43,806 nt of DNA from Deltaproteobacteria bacterium Ga0077550 (lineage in GTDB: Bacteria; Myxococcota_A; Polyangia; Nannocystales; Nannocystaceae): NCBI GenBank assembly GCA_001464385.1, contig LNFB01000126.1:1-43806 (forward strand). Direction: 5' to 3'. Positions 16,515 to 25,393 of this stretch are shown one piece after another; the stretch's first letter is position 1, and each line of letters begins with the position of its first letter. The translations under genes and the position numbers were made by a program. Below the pieces are notes generated by a model that did not search any database, was not told the DNA's origin, and saw only the letters and a list, made by a program, of their open reading frames with translations.

Positions 16515-16521
16515 CGCTACG

Positions 16522-17898
<1,377 letters not shown>

Positions 17899-17963
17899 AT
17901 CGCCGAGCGGCCGCCGTTGGACCCGGTGCGGCGGACCTTCGCCGCGTCGGGGTGTCGGCCTGC

Positions 17964-17969
17964 TAGCAT
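17964..17969 (+). promoter_or_regulatory. -10 box TAGCAT, 7 nt before the folP start
   Basis: TAGCAT ends 7 bases before GTG 17977. It would start a leaderless transcript for the folP-cdaA-cdaR string. The upstream gene ends at 17898, so a separate promoter is reasonable. Confidence 0.5.
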
Positions 17970-17976
17970 CGCGGTC

Positions 17977-18927
17977 GTGACGGCGACAAACGTGCCCGAC
18001 GGGCAGATGCACGCGGGCGCCGTGTGGATCTGCCGCGACCGACACGTGGCGCTCGACCGTCCGCGCGTGATGGGGGTGGTCAACCTGACGCCCGACAGCT
18101 TCCACGACGGCGGCAAGCTGGTCGTGGACGACAAGGACGCGCCCAACGTCTCGGTCGCCGTCCGTCGCTGCGAGCAGCTCGTCGCGGCCGGCGCGGACCT
18201 GCTCGACCTCGGCGGCGAGTCGACGCGGCCGGGAGCGGCGACCATCGGGGTCGAGCGGGAGTGCGCGCGCGTGCTGCCGGTGCTCGAGCGGCTGCGCGAC
18301 CACGCCGGCCTCGCCCACGTCCCGATCTCGATCGACACGCGGCACGCGGAGGTCGCCCGGCGGGCGCTCGCCGCCGGCGCGGTGATCGTCAACGACGTCA
18401 GCGGCCTGGCGGACCCCGACATGGGGGGCGTCGTCGCGGCCGCGGGGGCCGGCCTGGTGATCGGGCACCTGCGCGGCGAACCGGGGTCGATGCAGCACGG
18501 CATCCGGTTCGCGGACCTGCTCGGCGAGATCGCAGGTGAGCTCGCCGCTGCGGTCGACCGCGCGCGCGCGGCCGGATCGACGCTCGCGAGCGTGGTGGTC
18601 GATCCCGGCATCGGCTTCGGCAAGACCGCCGAGCAGAGCGCCGCGTTGGTGGCCTCCGCGAGCTGGCTGCGCGCCGCGACCGGCTGCCCGGTGATGATCG
18701 GCGCGAGCCGCAAGAGCTTCCTGTCGGCGCTCGTCGGTGGGCCCGGCGATCCGCGGCGGCCCGCCGATCGCCTGGTCGGGAGCCTCGCCGCGGCGGTCAT
18801 CGCCGTCGAGCGCGGTGCGGCGGTCATCCGCGTGCACGATGTCCGCGAGACAGTCGAGGCGCTCGCGGTGGCCCGAGCGGTTCGTCTGGCGTTCGAGCGC
18901 GAGACGGGCGGGCGGACGGCGTCGTGA
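17977..18927 (+). CDS. folP: Dihydropteroate synthase
   Basis: 316 aa from GTG 17977. Joins p-aminobenzoate to dihydropterin pyrophosphate in folate synthesis; cytoplasmic TIM barrel. Signatures in order: MGVVNLTPDSFHDGG, LDLGGESTRPGA, ISIDTRHAEVARRAL, VIVNDVSG, VVDPGIGFGKT, MIGASRKSFL and IRVHDV at the end. The usual MHMRG loop reads IGHLRGEPGSMQ, so the first histidine-flanking residues differ. Extra residues lie before the barrel (about 25), including WICRDRHVALDRP. It overlaps cdaA by GTGA. Pairing folP with the c-di-AMP/glmM cluster is common in bacteria. Confidence 0.95.
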   Translation: MTATNVPDGQMHAGAVWICRDRHVALDRPRVMGVVNLTPDSFHDGGKLVVDDKDAPNVSVAVRRCEQLVAAGADLLDLGGESTRPGAATIGVERECARVLPVLERLRDHAGLAHVPISIDTRHAEVARRALAAGAVIVNDVSGLADPDMGGVVAAAGAGLVIGHLRGEPGSMQHGIRFADLLGEIAGELAAAVDRARAAGSTLASVVVDPGIGFGKTAEQSAALVASASWLRAATGCPVMIGASRKSFLSALVGGPGDPRRPADRLVGSLAAAVIAVERGAAVIRVHDVRETVEALAVARAVRLAFERETGGRTAS

Positions 18928-19868
18928 GACCGTCCGAGTGGATCGCCGCGCTGACGTGGCGCGACGGGCTCGACTTCCTGCTGCTCTTCGCGGTGGTCTA
19001 CGGCCTGCTGAGGGTGGTGCGGCGCACCCGGGCGGCGCCCGCGTTGGCCGCAGTCGCGGCGTTCGGCGTCGTCGCGTGGGCCGTGCGCGCCCTCGATCTC
19101 ATCGCGGTCGCGACCCTGCTCCGCTATGTCTTCGACTCGCTGATCCTGCTGCTCATCGTCGCGTTCCACCAGGAGCTGCGACGGCTGCTGCTCGCCCTGG
19201 GGCAGCGCTTGTTGCCCGGCGTGGGGCGTCGGCGCGCGACGGTCACCGCGGTCGGCGAGATCGCAGGCGCCCTCGAACGCATGCAGGCGGCGCACCTCGG
19301 CGGGCTCATCGTCCTGCAGGGCGAGATCGACGTGCTCGCGACGGTGCAGAACCGTGGCGTCGAGATCGACGCGCCGGTGCGCGCCGATCTGCTCGTCGCG
19401 CTGTCGATCCCGCACCCCGCCAACGCGGTGCACGACGGTGCGATCGTCGTGCACGCGCTGCGGATCGCCCGCGCGGGCGTCATCTGCCCGCTGTCCGAGC
19501 AGCACATCGATCACTCGTTCGGCACCCGGCACCGTGCGGCGCTGGGCATCAGCGAAGAGACCGACGCGCTGGTGCTGGTCCTCAGCGAAGAGCGCGGGGA
19601 GCTGCGCATCGTCTACCGCGGTGCGATCTCGGAGTCCCTCCGGGTCGCCGACCTCGAGGCGCGCATCGTCGAGTGGCTGGCGACGCCGCTCGCGACGACC
19701 CGCGGCGAGGCGGACGCCGCACAGGAGGATGTCCGGGTCTTCCAGCCCGGCGCCGAGGTCCCCGACGCGAGCTTGTCGTCGATCGCCCTGTCTCGCGCGG
19801 CGATCGTCGCCACCGAGCCGACGCACGAGCAGGACACCGGCCGCGCGAGCACGGGGGCGCCCGGATGA
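18924..19868 (+). CDS. cdaA: Diadenylate cyclase (c-di-AMP synthase), CdaA type
   Basis: 314 aa from GTG 18924. Makes c-di-AMP from two ATP. Three N-terminal membrane helices (about 14-30, 38-56, 62-82) anchor the enzyme. The DisA_N domain has GGLIVLQGEIDV, the DGA motif (HDGAIVV, 170-176) and the RHR motif in GTRHRAALGISEETDA (200-215). LVLSEERGELRIVYRG matches the strand after the active site. The last 75 residues are an Ala/Glu-rich tail not typical of short Firmicute CdaA. ATGA overlap with cdaR, its usual membrane regulator, and glmM after that reproduce the classic cdaA-cdaR-glmM cluster. Confidence 0.95.
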   Translation: MRPSEWIAALTWRDGLDFLLLFAVVYGLLRVVRRTRAAPALAAVAAFGVVAWAVRALDLIAVATLLRYVFDSLILLLIVAFHQELRRLLLALGQRLLPGVGRRRATVTAVGEIAGALERMQAAHLGGLIVLQGEIDVLATVQNRGVEIDAPVRADLLVALSIPHPANAVHDGAIVVHALRIARAGVICPLSEQHIDHSFGTRHRAALGISEETDALVLVLSEERGELRIVYRGAISESLRVADLEARIVEWLATPLATTRGEADAAQEDVRVFQPGAEVPDASLSSIALSRAAIVATEPTHEQDTGRASTGAPG

Positions 19869-20884
19869 CGACGCGCGCCCCGGCGACGCCGAGCCGATCC
19901 CGATGGGCGCGCGTCCTCGGCGAGCTGGTCGAGACCGACGGCGTGATGATGGTGCTCGCGCTCATCATCACGGTGGTGCTGTTCGTGCTGACGCGCGACG
20001 AGGTCACGCGCCGCTTCAGCGTGCCGCTGCGCGTACAGCCCGACCCCGCGCGCGTGCTGCTGACGGAGGTCCCCGACACGATCGCGGTCGACGTCCGCGG
20101 CCCGTGGACGCGGGTCAACCGCGTGGACTCGGCCGATTTCGGCGTCGCCGTGCTCGATCTGCGCAAGGCCGAGCCGGGGCCGCTCATCATCGATCGCGCG
20201 AGCATCGTGATGCCGCAGGGCGTCGTGCTCGCGGGCGTCGACTACGACGAGGTCGACCTGCGGTTCGAGCCGGTGATCGAGCGCGACGTCCCGGTGATCC
20301 CAACGGTGATCGGCACGCCCGCCGCCGACTACCAGCTCGTCAGCGTCGCGGCCGAGCCCCCGACGCTGCGGATCCGCGGCGGCCAGTCCGAGGTCCTCGG
20401 GCTCGCGCAGCTCACCACGGAGTCGTACGATCTGCGCGACGCGACCGCCGACGTCGCGGTCTCGCTGGCGCTGGCCCGCCCGCCGCCGGGGATCGCGGTC
20501 GTCGACGGCGGTGGCGACCGCCTCTCGGTGCGCGTGACCGCCGACGTCGAGCCCAAGCGCGAGCGGGCGCAGCGTCGCCTGACCGTCGTGCGCGACGCGG
20601 TGCTGGCCGATCGCGCGGGGCTCCCGACGCAGGTGCAGGTCGAGCTGCGGGGGCCAGCGCCGGCGTTCCGCGAGCTCGAGCGCCTCGAGGGGCCCCCGGT
20701 CGTCGCGACCGCCCGGCCCGATCCGGGCGCGAAGGACCGCGCGATCGTCGACGTGCAGTGGGCCGCCGGCGTCCCTGCCGGTCTGCGCGAGGCGCTGGCG
20801 ATCGATCCCCTGCAGGTGGTCGTGGAGCTGGCGCCCCTGGTCCCGACGGTTCCCGCGGCGCCGCCGGCCGACCCGACCCCCTAA
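19865..20884 (+). CDS. cdaR: YbbR-domain membrane protein CdaR
   Basis: 339 aa. A single N-terminal membrane helix (27-43) leads to an extracytoplasmic region of YbbR-type repeats, each of about 80 residues: FSVPLRVQPDPARVLLTEVP (first), ERDVPVIPTVIGTPAADYQL (second) and QRRLTVVRDAVLADRAGLPT (third). The phrases PDTIAVDVRGPW and PPTLRIRGG are the typical strand before each repeat ends. CdaR binds CdaA in the membrane and tunes c-di-AMP synthesis. ATG overlaps the cdaA stop. It ends in a Pro/Ala-rich tail. Confidence 0.9.
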   Translation: MTTRAPATPSRSRWARVLGELVETDGVMMVLALIITVVLFVLTRDEVTRRFSVPLRVQPDPARVLLTEVPDTIAVDVRGPWTRVNRVDSADFGVAVLDLRKAEPGPLIIDRASIVMPQGVVLAGVDYDEVDLRFEPVIERDVPVIPTVIGTPAADYQLVSVAAEPPTLRIRGGQSEVLGLAQLTTESYDLRDATADVAVSLALARPPPGIAVVDGGGDRLSVRVTADVEPKRERAQRRLTVVRDAVLADRAGLPTQVQVELRGPAPAFRELERLEGPPVVATARPDPGAKDRAIVDVQWAAGVPAGLREALAIDPLQVVVELAPLVPTVPAAPPADPTP

Positions 20885-20947
20885 AAGGTGGACCCGGCCG
20901 CTGGCTGGCGTCGCGGCGGGCGGTGCGTTACACACGATCGCGACACG

Positions 20948-22321
20948 ATGGCACCACGTCGCCTGTTCGGTACCGATGGCATCCGCGGTGAGGCCAACGC
21001 CTTCCCGATGACGCCCGAGACTGCCCTGCGCGTGGGCATGGCGGTCGCGGCCCACTTCGGCAAGCAGGGCCGCGTGCTCGTCGGCAAGGACACCCGGCTG
21101 TCCGGCTATCTGCTCGAGAGCGCCCTGGCCTCGGGGCTGTGCGCGATGGGCAACGACGTGCTGTTCGTCGGCCCGATCCCGACGCCGGGCATCGCCTACC
21201 TGACGCGGTCGATGCGGGCCAACGCGGGCGTCGTGATCTCGGCGAGCCACAACGCCTTCGCCGACAACGGCATCAAGCTGTTCGCCGCCGACGGGCACAA
21301 GCTGCCCGACGCGGTCGAGTCCCAGCTCGAGGATCTGATGGACGACGGCGTGCTCGATCCCCGGCGCGCGCGCGGGGCCGACATCGGTCGGGCGTGGCGC
21401 ATCGACGACGCGGCGGGCCGCTACATCACGCACCTCAAGCAGGCGTTCCCCGCCCAGGCCGACCTGCTCGGCATGAAGATCGTCGTCGACTGCGCGCACG
21501 GTGCCGCCTACAAGATCGCGCCGACGGTGCTCGAGGAACTCGGCGCCGAGGTGACCGCCCTGGGCGTCGATCCCGACGGCATCAACATCAACGACGGCGT
21601 CGGGGCGATGCACCCCGGCGCCCTGCAGCAGCGCGTGCGCGAGGTCGGGGCCGACCTCGGCATCGCCCTCGACGGCGACGCCGATCGGGCGGTGTTCGTC
21701 GACGAGCGCGGCGAGATCGTCGACGGCGACGCCATCCTGGCGATGTGCGCCCGCGACATGCACCAGCGCGACGAGCTGCGCGGCGGGGCGATCGTCGCCA
21801 CGGTCATGAGCAACCTCGGGCTCGAGCGCAGCCTCGCGGAGGTCGGCATCGGGCTCGAGCGCACGCCGGTCGGCGATCGCTACGTCGTCGAGGCGATGCG
21901 CGGCGGCGGCTACAACCTCGGCGGCGAGCAGTCGGGACACCTGGTGTTCATCGATCACTCCACCACGGGCGACGGCATGGTGGCGGCGCTGCAGGTGCTG
22001 ACGATCATGCGACGCACCGGCAGCCCGCTGTCGCGGCTGGCGCGGGTCATGACCGCCGTTCCGCAGATCCTCCGCAGCGTGGCGGTGGCGCGGCGCGAGC
22101 CGATCGACGGCCTGCCCGGGCTGTCCCGAACGATCCGCCAGATCGAGGCCGAGCTGCGCGGCGTCGGTCGCATCCTGGTGCGGTACTCGGGCACCGAGCC
22201 GAAGATCCGCGTGATGGTCGAGTGCGAGGACGAGGGCGCGGCGCAGCGGTACGTCGATCGCGTCGCTGACGCGGCGCTCGGCGAGCTCGGGGCCCCGGCT
22301 CCGGCGGCCTCGGCGGGGTAG
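20948..22321 (+). CDS. glmM: Phosphoglucosamine mutase
   Basis: 457 aa from ATG 20948; 63 bases separate it from cdaR. Converts glucosamine-6-phosphate to glucosamine-1-phosphate on the way to UDP-GlcNAc for peptidoglycan and LPS. Motifs: FGTDGIRGEAN at the N-terminus, the phosphoserine loop VISASHNAFADNGIK (active-site Ser at residue 100), the metal loop LDGDADRAVF, the sugar loop GGEQSGHLVF, and the phosphate-binding RYSGTEPKIRVMVE near the end. In other bacteria CdaA/CdaR and GlmM interact, so c-di-AMP may restrain this step here too (inference). Confidence 0.96.
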   Translation: MAPRRLFGTDGIRGEANAFPMTPETALRVGMAVAAHFGKQGRVLVGKDTRLSGYLLESALASGLCAMGNDVLFVGPIPTPGIAYLTRSMRANAGVVISASHNAFADNGIKLFAADGHKLPDAVESQLEDLMDDGVLDPRRARGADIGRAWRIDDAAGRYITHLKQAFPAQADLLGMKIVVDCAHGAAYKIAPTVLEELGAEVTALGVDPDGININDGVGAMHPGALQQRVREVGADLGIALDGDADRAVFVDERGEIVDGDAILAMCARDMHQRDELRGGAIVATVMSNLGLERSLAEVGIGLERTPVGDRYVVEAMRGGGYNLGGEQSGHLVFIDHSTTGDGMVAALQVLTIMRRTGSPLSRLARVMTAVPQILRSVAVARREPIDGLPGLSRTIRQIEAELRGVGRILVRYSGTEPKIRVMVECEDEGAAQRYVDRVADAALGELGAPAPAASAG

Positions 22322-22323
22322 GG

Positions 22324-22707
22324 ATGGCGGTGCGCGGCCTCGGCCTCGACGTGTGCGCGGTGGATCGCATGACCGCCGCGCTGGCGCGCCATGGCGAGCG
22401 GTTCGAGCGGCGCATCTTCACCGAGGCGGAGCGGGCCTACGCGGCGGGTCGCGCCAACCAGGCCGAGGCGCTCGCGGCCCGCTTCGCGGTGAAGGAGGCG
22501 ACCAGCAAGGCGCTCGGCGCACCGCGGGGCATCGACTGGCACGACGTCGAGGTGACGCCGGCCCGATCGGGCCTGCACGGGCCCGGCGTGGTGCTCCGCG
22601 GGCGTGCGCGCGAGGTGGCAGCCGAGCGTGGCATCGTGCGGGTGATGATCAGCATCACCCACGCAGGCGGGGTCGCGGCGGCCGTCGCGATCGCGGTGGA
22701 CGAGTGA
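22324..22707 (+). CDS. acpS: Holo-[acyl-carrier-protein] synthase
   Basis: 127 aa, a normal length for AcpS. Moves 4'-phosphopantetheine from CoA to acyl carrier protein. The Mg-binding pair is visible: GLGLDVCAVDRM (Asp 9) and ARFAVKEATSKAL (Glu near 59, with the catalytic-region Lys). The C-terminal strand ISITHAGGVAAAVAIA replaces the more usual SLSHT version. It begins 2 bases after the glmM stop and overlaps the next gene by GTGA. acpS next to an NAD(P)HX repair gene is a widespread arrangement. Confidence 0.93.
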   Translation: MAVRGLGLDVCAVDRMTAALARHGERFERRIFTEAERAYAAGRANQAEALAARFAVKEATSKALGAPRGIDWHDVEVTPARSGLHGPGVVLRGRAREVAAERGIVRVMISITHAGGVAAAVAIAVDE

Positions 22708-24206
22708 GTGACCGTCGACGCGTCGAGCTCTGGGATGCGGCCACCTCGGCGGTCGTCGATCGGCACACGATCGAGGCGCTCGGCGTGCCGTCGTCGCTGC
22801 TGATGGAGCGCGCCGCGCTGGCGTGCGCGCACGAGGTCGTCGCGCTGCGCCGCGGTTCGGCGCTGGCGGTGCGGGTGGTGTGCGGGCCGGGGAACAACGG
22901 CGCGGACGGCCTCGCGATCGCGCGGCAGCTGCATGGCTGGGGCGTGCCCGCGTCGGTGCTCTTCGCGACGTCGAAGGGCAACGAGGCGGTCGCGTTCGAG
23001 CGCCGGCTCGCATCGGCGTACGGCGTGGCCGAGCGATCGTGGGACGACGCGGCGCACGACGGCGCGGCGATCGTCGTCGACGCGATCCTCGGGACCGGGA
23101 GCCGCGGGGGGCCGCGTGGCGAGATCGCGGCGGCGTTGGCCGCGATGCGCCCCTGGGCGGGGCCGCGGCTGGCCGTCGACCTGCCGTCGGGCATCGACCC
23201 CGACACCGGCGCGGTCTACGACGACGCGATCACGGCGCAGGTGACCGTGACCTTCGGCCGCAGCAAGCCGGGGCTGCACGTCACCCCGGCGCGCGCGCGC
23301 GCGGGTCGGGTCGTCGTCGCCGACATCGGGCTCGTCGCGCCTGCGTCGGTGCGACCGATCGCGGAGCTGGTCGATCCCGACGCCGTGCGGAGCCTCGTGC
23401 ACGCCCCTGCGGGCGCGCGGCACAAGGGCGAGCGCGGGCACGTCGGGATCGAGGGCGGCGGTGCAGGCACGCCGGGGGCCGCCGTGCTCGCCACGCTCGC
23501 GGCGTTCCGCGGCGGCGCCGGGCTGCTCACCGTGGCGACCGGCGACGCGACCCTGCGCGCGGCCGTGCTGTCGCGCGTCCCCGAGGCGATGTTCGTGGCG
23601 CCCGAGGCCGCGACCACGGTCGACGCGTGGGTGATCGGTCCGGGGCTCACCCAGCCCGACGCGCAGGCCCGCGTGGCGCCGCGGTGGCGCGACGATCCGA
23701 CGCCCGCGGTGTGGGACGCGGGCGCGCTCGAGGCGGTCGAGGGCGACTGCAACGCTCGACCGCGCGTCATCACGCCGCACCCCGGCGAGGCCGCGCGGCT
23801 GCTCGCGCGGCTGCACGGCGACGCGTCGTGGTCGAGCGCGCGGGTGCAGGCCGACCGCCTCGCGGCCGCGCGCGCGCTGGCGTCGGCGACCGGCGCGGTG
23901 GTGTTGCTGAAGGGGGCCGGCACGATCCTCGCGCACGGTGATCGCGTCGCGATCCTGCCGACGGGCGGGCCGGCGCTCGCGACCGCGGGCTCGGGCGACG
24001 TGCTCGCGGGGATCCTCGGGGCGCTGCTCGCCCGCGGCGTCGCGCCGTGGACGGCGGCCTGCGCCGGCGCGGCGATCCACGCGGCCGTGGGTGAGCTCGC
24101 GATCCGTCGCCACCCCGCGACGATGGCCGGCGATCTCGTCGAGGCGCTCGACGCCGTCGACGACGCGCTCGTCGACGACGCGCTGCCGCAGCTGCGCCTG
24201 GCGTAG
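22704..24206 (+). CDS. nnr: Bifunctional NAD(P)HX epimerase / ADP-dependent dehydratase
   Basis: 500 aa from GTG 22704 (GTGA overlap). It repairs hydrated NAD(P)H. The N-terminal epimerase half (about 1-215) has VVCGPGNNGADGLAIARQLH and VDAILGTG. The C-terminal dehydratase half (about 220-500) has HKGERGHVGIEGGGAGTPGA, VIGPGL, VITPHPGEAARLL, VLLKGAGTILA and the catalytic ATAGSGDVLAGILGALLARG. Both halves seem complete. It is the last gene of the string that begins with folP and ends 16 bases before a convergent gene. Confidence 0.94.
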   Translation: MSDRRRVELWDAATSAVVDRHTIEALGVPSSLLMERAALACAHEVVALRRGSALAVRVVCGPGNNGADGLAIARQLHGWGVPASVLFATSKGNEAVAFERRLASAYGVAERSWDDAAHDGAAIVVDAILGTGSRGGPRGEIAAALAAMRPWAGPRLAVDLPSGIDPDTGAVYDDAITAQVTVTFGRSKPGLHVTPARARAGRVVVADIGLVAPASVRPIAELVDPDAVRSLVHAPAGARHKGERGHVGIEGGGAGTPGAAVLATLAAFRGGAGLLTVATGDATLRAAVLSRVPEAMFVAPEAATTVDAWVIGPGLTQPDAQARVAPRWRDDPTPAVWDAGALEAVEGDCNARPRVITPHPGEAARLLARLHGDASWSSARVQADRLAAARALASATGAVVLLKGAGTILAHGDRVAILPTGGPALATAGSGDVLAGILGALLARGVAPWTAACAGAAIHAAVGELAIRRHPATMAGDLVEALDAVDDALVDDALPQLRLA

Positions 24207-24222
24207 GGCGCTGGCGCGGGCG

Positions 24223-24972
24223 TCAGCCCTGATCGCCGATCTCGCAAGGAGAGCGCAGCTCGTCGGGGACGTCCGGCGGACACTCGCCGCACATGCGGTT
24301 GCCTGGCACCGCGTACGGCATCTTGCGCGGGTAGGGCAGGTTCAGCGCGGCCATGAGCGCGACGAACTCGTCCTCGCTCTTGCCCGCGAACCGAGGGTTG
24401 CGCGCGCGCTCCTGGGCGATGCTCGACACGCGGCGCGACTGGTAGTCGTGCCCGGGGAACACCTGCGTGTCGTCCGGCAACGTGAAGAGCTTCTGCGTCA
24501 CGGAGTGGTACAGCGTGCGGGCGTCGCCGCCCTGGAAGTCGGTGCGGCCGCACCCGTCGATGAGCAGCGCGTCGCCGGTGAACACGACCGCGAAGGGCCC
24601 GACGTCGAGGAGATACGCGTGGTGCGTCGAGGTGTGGCCGGGCGTGAAGATCGGCTGCAACCCGAGGGTGCCGATGCGCAGCGTCTCGCCCTCGCGAGCC
24701 CCGAGGTCGGCGCACGGCAACGCGTCCATGGCGGGGGCGACGACGCGGCTGCCGGTCAGGTGCCGGAGCTTGCGCGCCGACGTCAGGTGGTCGGCGTGGA
24801 CGTGCGTCTCGATCGTGTGGGTCAGGCGCAGCCCGAGCGACTGCAGCAGCGCGAGGTCCCGATCGAGCGTCTCGAGCACGGGATCGACGAGCGCCGCGAC
24901 GCCGCCGACCGGGTCAGCGAGCAGGTACGTGTAGGTCGACGACCCGGGCTCGAAGAGCTGACGCACGAGCAT
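24223..24972 (-). CDS. ETHE1-like persulfide dioxygenase (metallo-beta-lactamase fold)
   Basis: 249 aa from ATG 24972. This class oxidises glutathione persulfide to sulfite with an iron centre. Metal ligands: THVHADH, TPGHTSTHHAYLL, FTGDALLIDGCGRTDFQGGD (the ETHE1-type run with an Arg-Thr-Asp-Phe) and FPGHDY. The C-terminus has the family's LNLPYPRKMPYAVPGN, then RMCGEC and a tail with a third Cys that runs about 17 residues past the usual end; the Cys residues could hold a metal or disulfide (inference). An in-frame start 21 bases upstream is less likely. A hydroxyacylglutathione hydrolase is the main alternative, less likely given GRTDF. Confidence 0.87.
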   Translation of the reverse strand: MLVRQLFEPGSSTYTYLLADPVGGVAALVDPVLETLDRDLALLQSLGLRLTHTIETHVHADHLTSARKLRHLTGSRVVAPAMDALPCADLGAREGETLRIGTLGLQPIFTPGHTSTHHAYLLDVGPFAVVFTGDALLIDGCGRTDFQGGDARTLYHSVTQKLFTLPDDTQVFPGHDYQSRRVSSIAQERARNPRFAGKSEDEFVALMAALNLPYPRKMPYAVPGNRMCGECPPDVPDELRSPCEIGDQG

Positions 24973-25039
24973 GACCGCCCGCTTGTGCCACACAACCGCG
25001 GCGCCCCCAAGCAGCGGCGCGCGGCGGGCCGCAAACGGT

Positions 25040-25045
25040 TATGCT
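25040..25045 (+). promoter_or_regulatory. -10 box TATGCT, 8 nt before ATG 25054
   Basis: TATGCT ends 8 bases before the ATG, in the 81-bp divergent gap between two genes. It suggests a near-leaderless transcript. No clear -35 box. Confidence 0.5.
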
Positions 25046-25053
25046 GCGCGGCG

Positions 25054-25389
25054 ATGCGAACGGTCCGGCTCCTCGTGTCAGTCGTCGTCGCCGTCGCCGT
25101 TGTCGCCTGCCGCGGCACGGGGACCAGCCGCCCCACGCCGGGGCGCGGCGCGGGTGACGACGCCGGAGGCGCGCCTGCGACCGGAGCCGGCGAGGGAGGG
25201 ACGCCGGCAGCGGTGGATCCGTGTGCGGGCGGTGAGCCGTGGAACGGCGCGCCCGAGGGCTGCGCCTACGAGGTCGCGGGCTGCTGCTACGTCGACGCCG
25301 AGACCGCGTGCGCGGCTGCGAAGTGCGAGGCGTCCGCGTGCGAGGTGCTCGAGACCCACCCCGCGCAGATCCGCTGCCGCGCGCAGTGA
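25054..25389 (+). CDS. Small Cys-rich lipoprotein of unknown function
   Basis: 111 aa from ATG 25054. The signal peptide ends in VVAC (Cys 19). A Gly/Ala/Thr-rich linker of about 35 residues leads to a compact domain with Cys at DPCAGG, GCAYEVAGCCYV, ACAAAKCEASACEVL and IRC, nine in about 55 residues. That spacing suggests a disulfide-knotted fold outside the cytoplasm. Small Cys-rich lipoproteins of this kind are frequent in Nannocystis-like genomes (general impression). It stops 4 bases before a convergent gene. No family recognised. Confidence 0.75.
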   Translation: MRTVRLLVSVVVAVAVVACRGTGTSRPTPGRGAGDDAGGAPATGAGEGGTPAAVDPCAGGEPWNGAPEGCAYEVAGCCYVDAETACAAAKCEASACEVLETHPAQIRCRAQ

Positions 25390-25393
25390 CGGG

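Noticed and set aside
24993..25053. Start of the ETHE1-like gene 21 bases further upstream (24993)
   Set aside because: The extra residues (MWHKRAV) are not part of the family's conserved start MLVRQLFEPGSSTYTYLL, and they crowd the divergent promoter.
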